From NCBI GenBank assembly GCA_035532755.1, contig DATKQI010000106.1:1-13993 (forward strand): a DNA stretch of 13,993 nucleotides, read 5' to 3'. The notes below the pieces were generated by a model. That model was not told where the DNA came from. It ran no database searches and saw nothing but the letters and a program-made list of their open reading frames with translations. Positions 13,976 to 13,993 of the stretch are shown here, piece by piece. Numbering within the stretch: position 1 is the stretch's first letter; each line of letters opens with the position of its first letter. Position numbers and translations under genes: made by a program. This DNA is from DATKQI01 sp035532755. Its GTDB lineage: Bacteria; Pseudomonadota; Alphaproteobacteria; Acetobacterales; Acetobacteraceae.

Positions 13976-13993
13976 CGCGACGAAACGCAGGGG

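Noticed and set aside
1..13993. tRNA, rRNA, riboswitch or strong rho-independent terminator
   Set aside because: I saw no tRNA-like cloverleaf, conserved rRNA segment, known riboswitch core, or GC hairpin followed by a T-run on either strand; weak ones could be missed by eye.

Overview
The window looks like a piece of a GC-rich alphaproteobacterial chromosome, most likely from the Rhodospirillales or Acetobacteraceae. That is an inference from codon style and gene content; there is no rRNA or other marker to fix the taxon. It has two parts. Bases 1 to about 9,100 hold an exopolysaccharide (EPS) and exosortase locus of moderately high GC. Bases from about 9,700 to the end hold a visibly more GC-rich set of envelope-lipid genes. 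The two meet at an AT-rich promoter region followed by the remnant of an insertion sequence.

Left part. The window opens inside an IS1380-family transposase whose 3' end is lost (1 to about 905). Next, on the + strand, is an exosortase/archaeosortase-type gene (965-1806) broken by one frameshift near 1253-1255, and a small membrane-anchored protein (1784-2272) that is probably its partner. These converge with, and overlap, a minus-strand EPS operon. In transcription order that operon is: polyprenyl-phosphate hexose-1-phosphate transferase (8962-7448), UDP-glucuronate decarboxylase that makes UDP-xylose (7413-6409), an uncharacterised two-domain cysteine-rich protein (6358-5306), a possible 88-residue protein (5046-4780), a GT2 glycosyltransferase (4709-3492) and a GT4 glycosyltransferase (3469-2183). 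Together they can start a lipid-linked oligosaccharide, supply xylose and add sugars. No flippase, polymerase or export gene is in view, so the locus is incomplete here or continues elsewhere.

Middle. Bases 8963-9540 carry promoter-like sequences on both strands. Bases 9541-9743 encode an internally deleted IS256-type transposase remnant. A secreted 108-residue protein with four 11-residue repeats (10061-9735) follows on the minus strand.

Right part. A minus-strand pair encodes a UbiE-like methyltransferase (11596-10862) and an MlaC/Ttg2D-like periplasmic lipid-binding protein (10797-10171). Divergent from it is a translationally coupled + strand pair, a PlsC-type acyltransferase (11688-12476) and a GT2 glycosyltransferase (12473-13213). 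A NodB-type polysaccharide deacetylase (13975-13193, possibly starting beyond the window) overlaps the end of the GT2 gene. Acyl transfer, glycosyl transfer, deacetylation, methylation and lipid carriage together suggest synthesis and transport of a modified envelope lipid, perhaps the edge of an aryl-polyene-like locus. That reading is inference.
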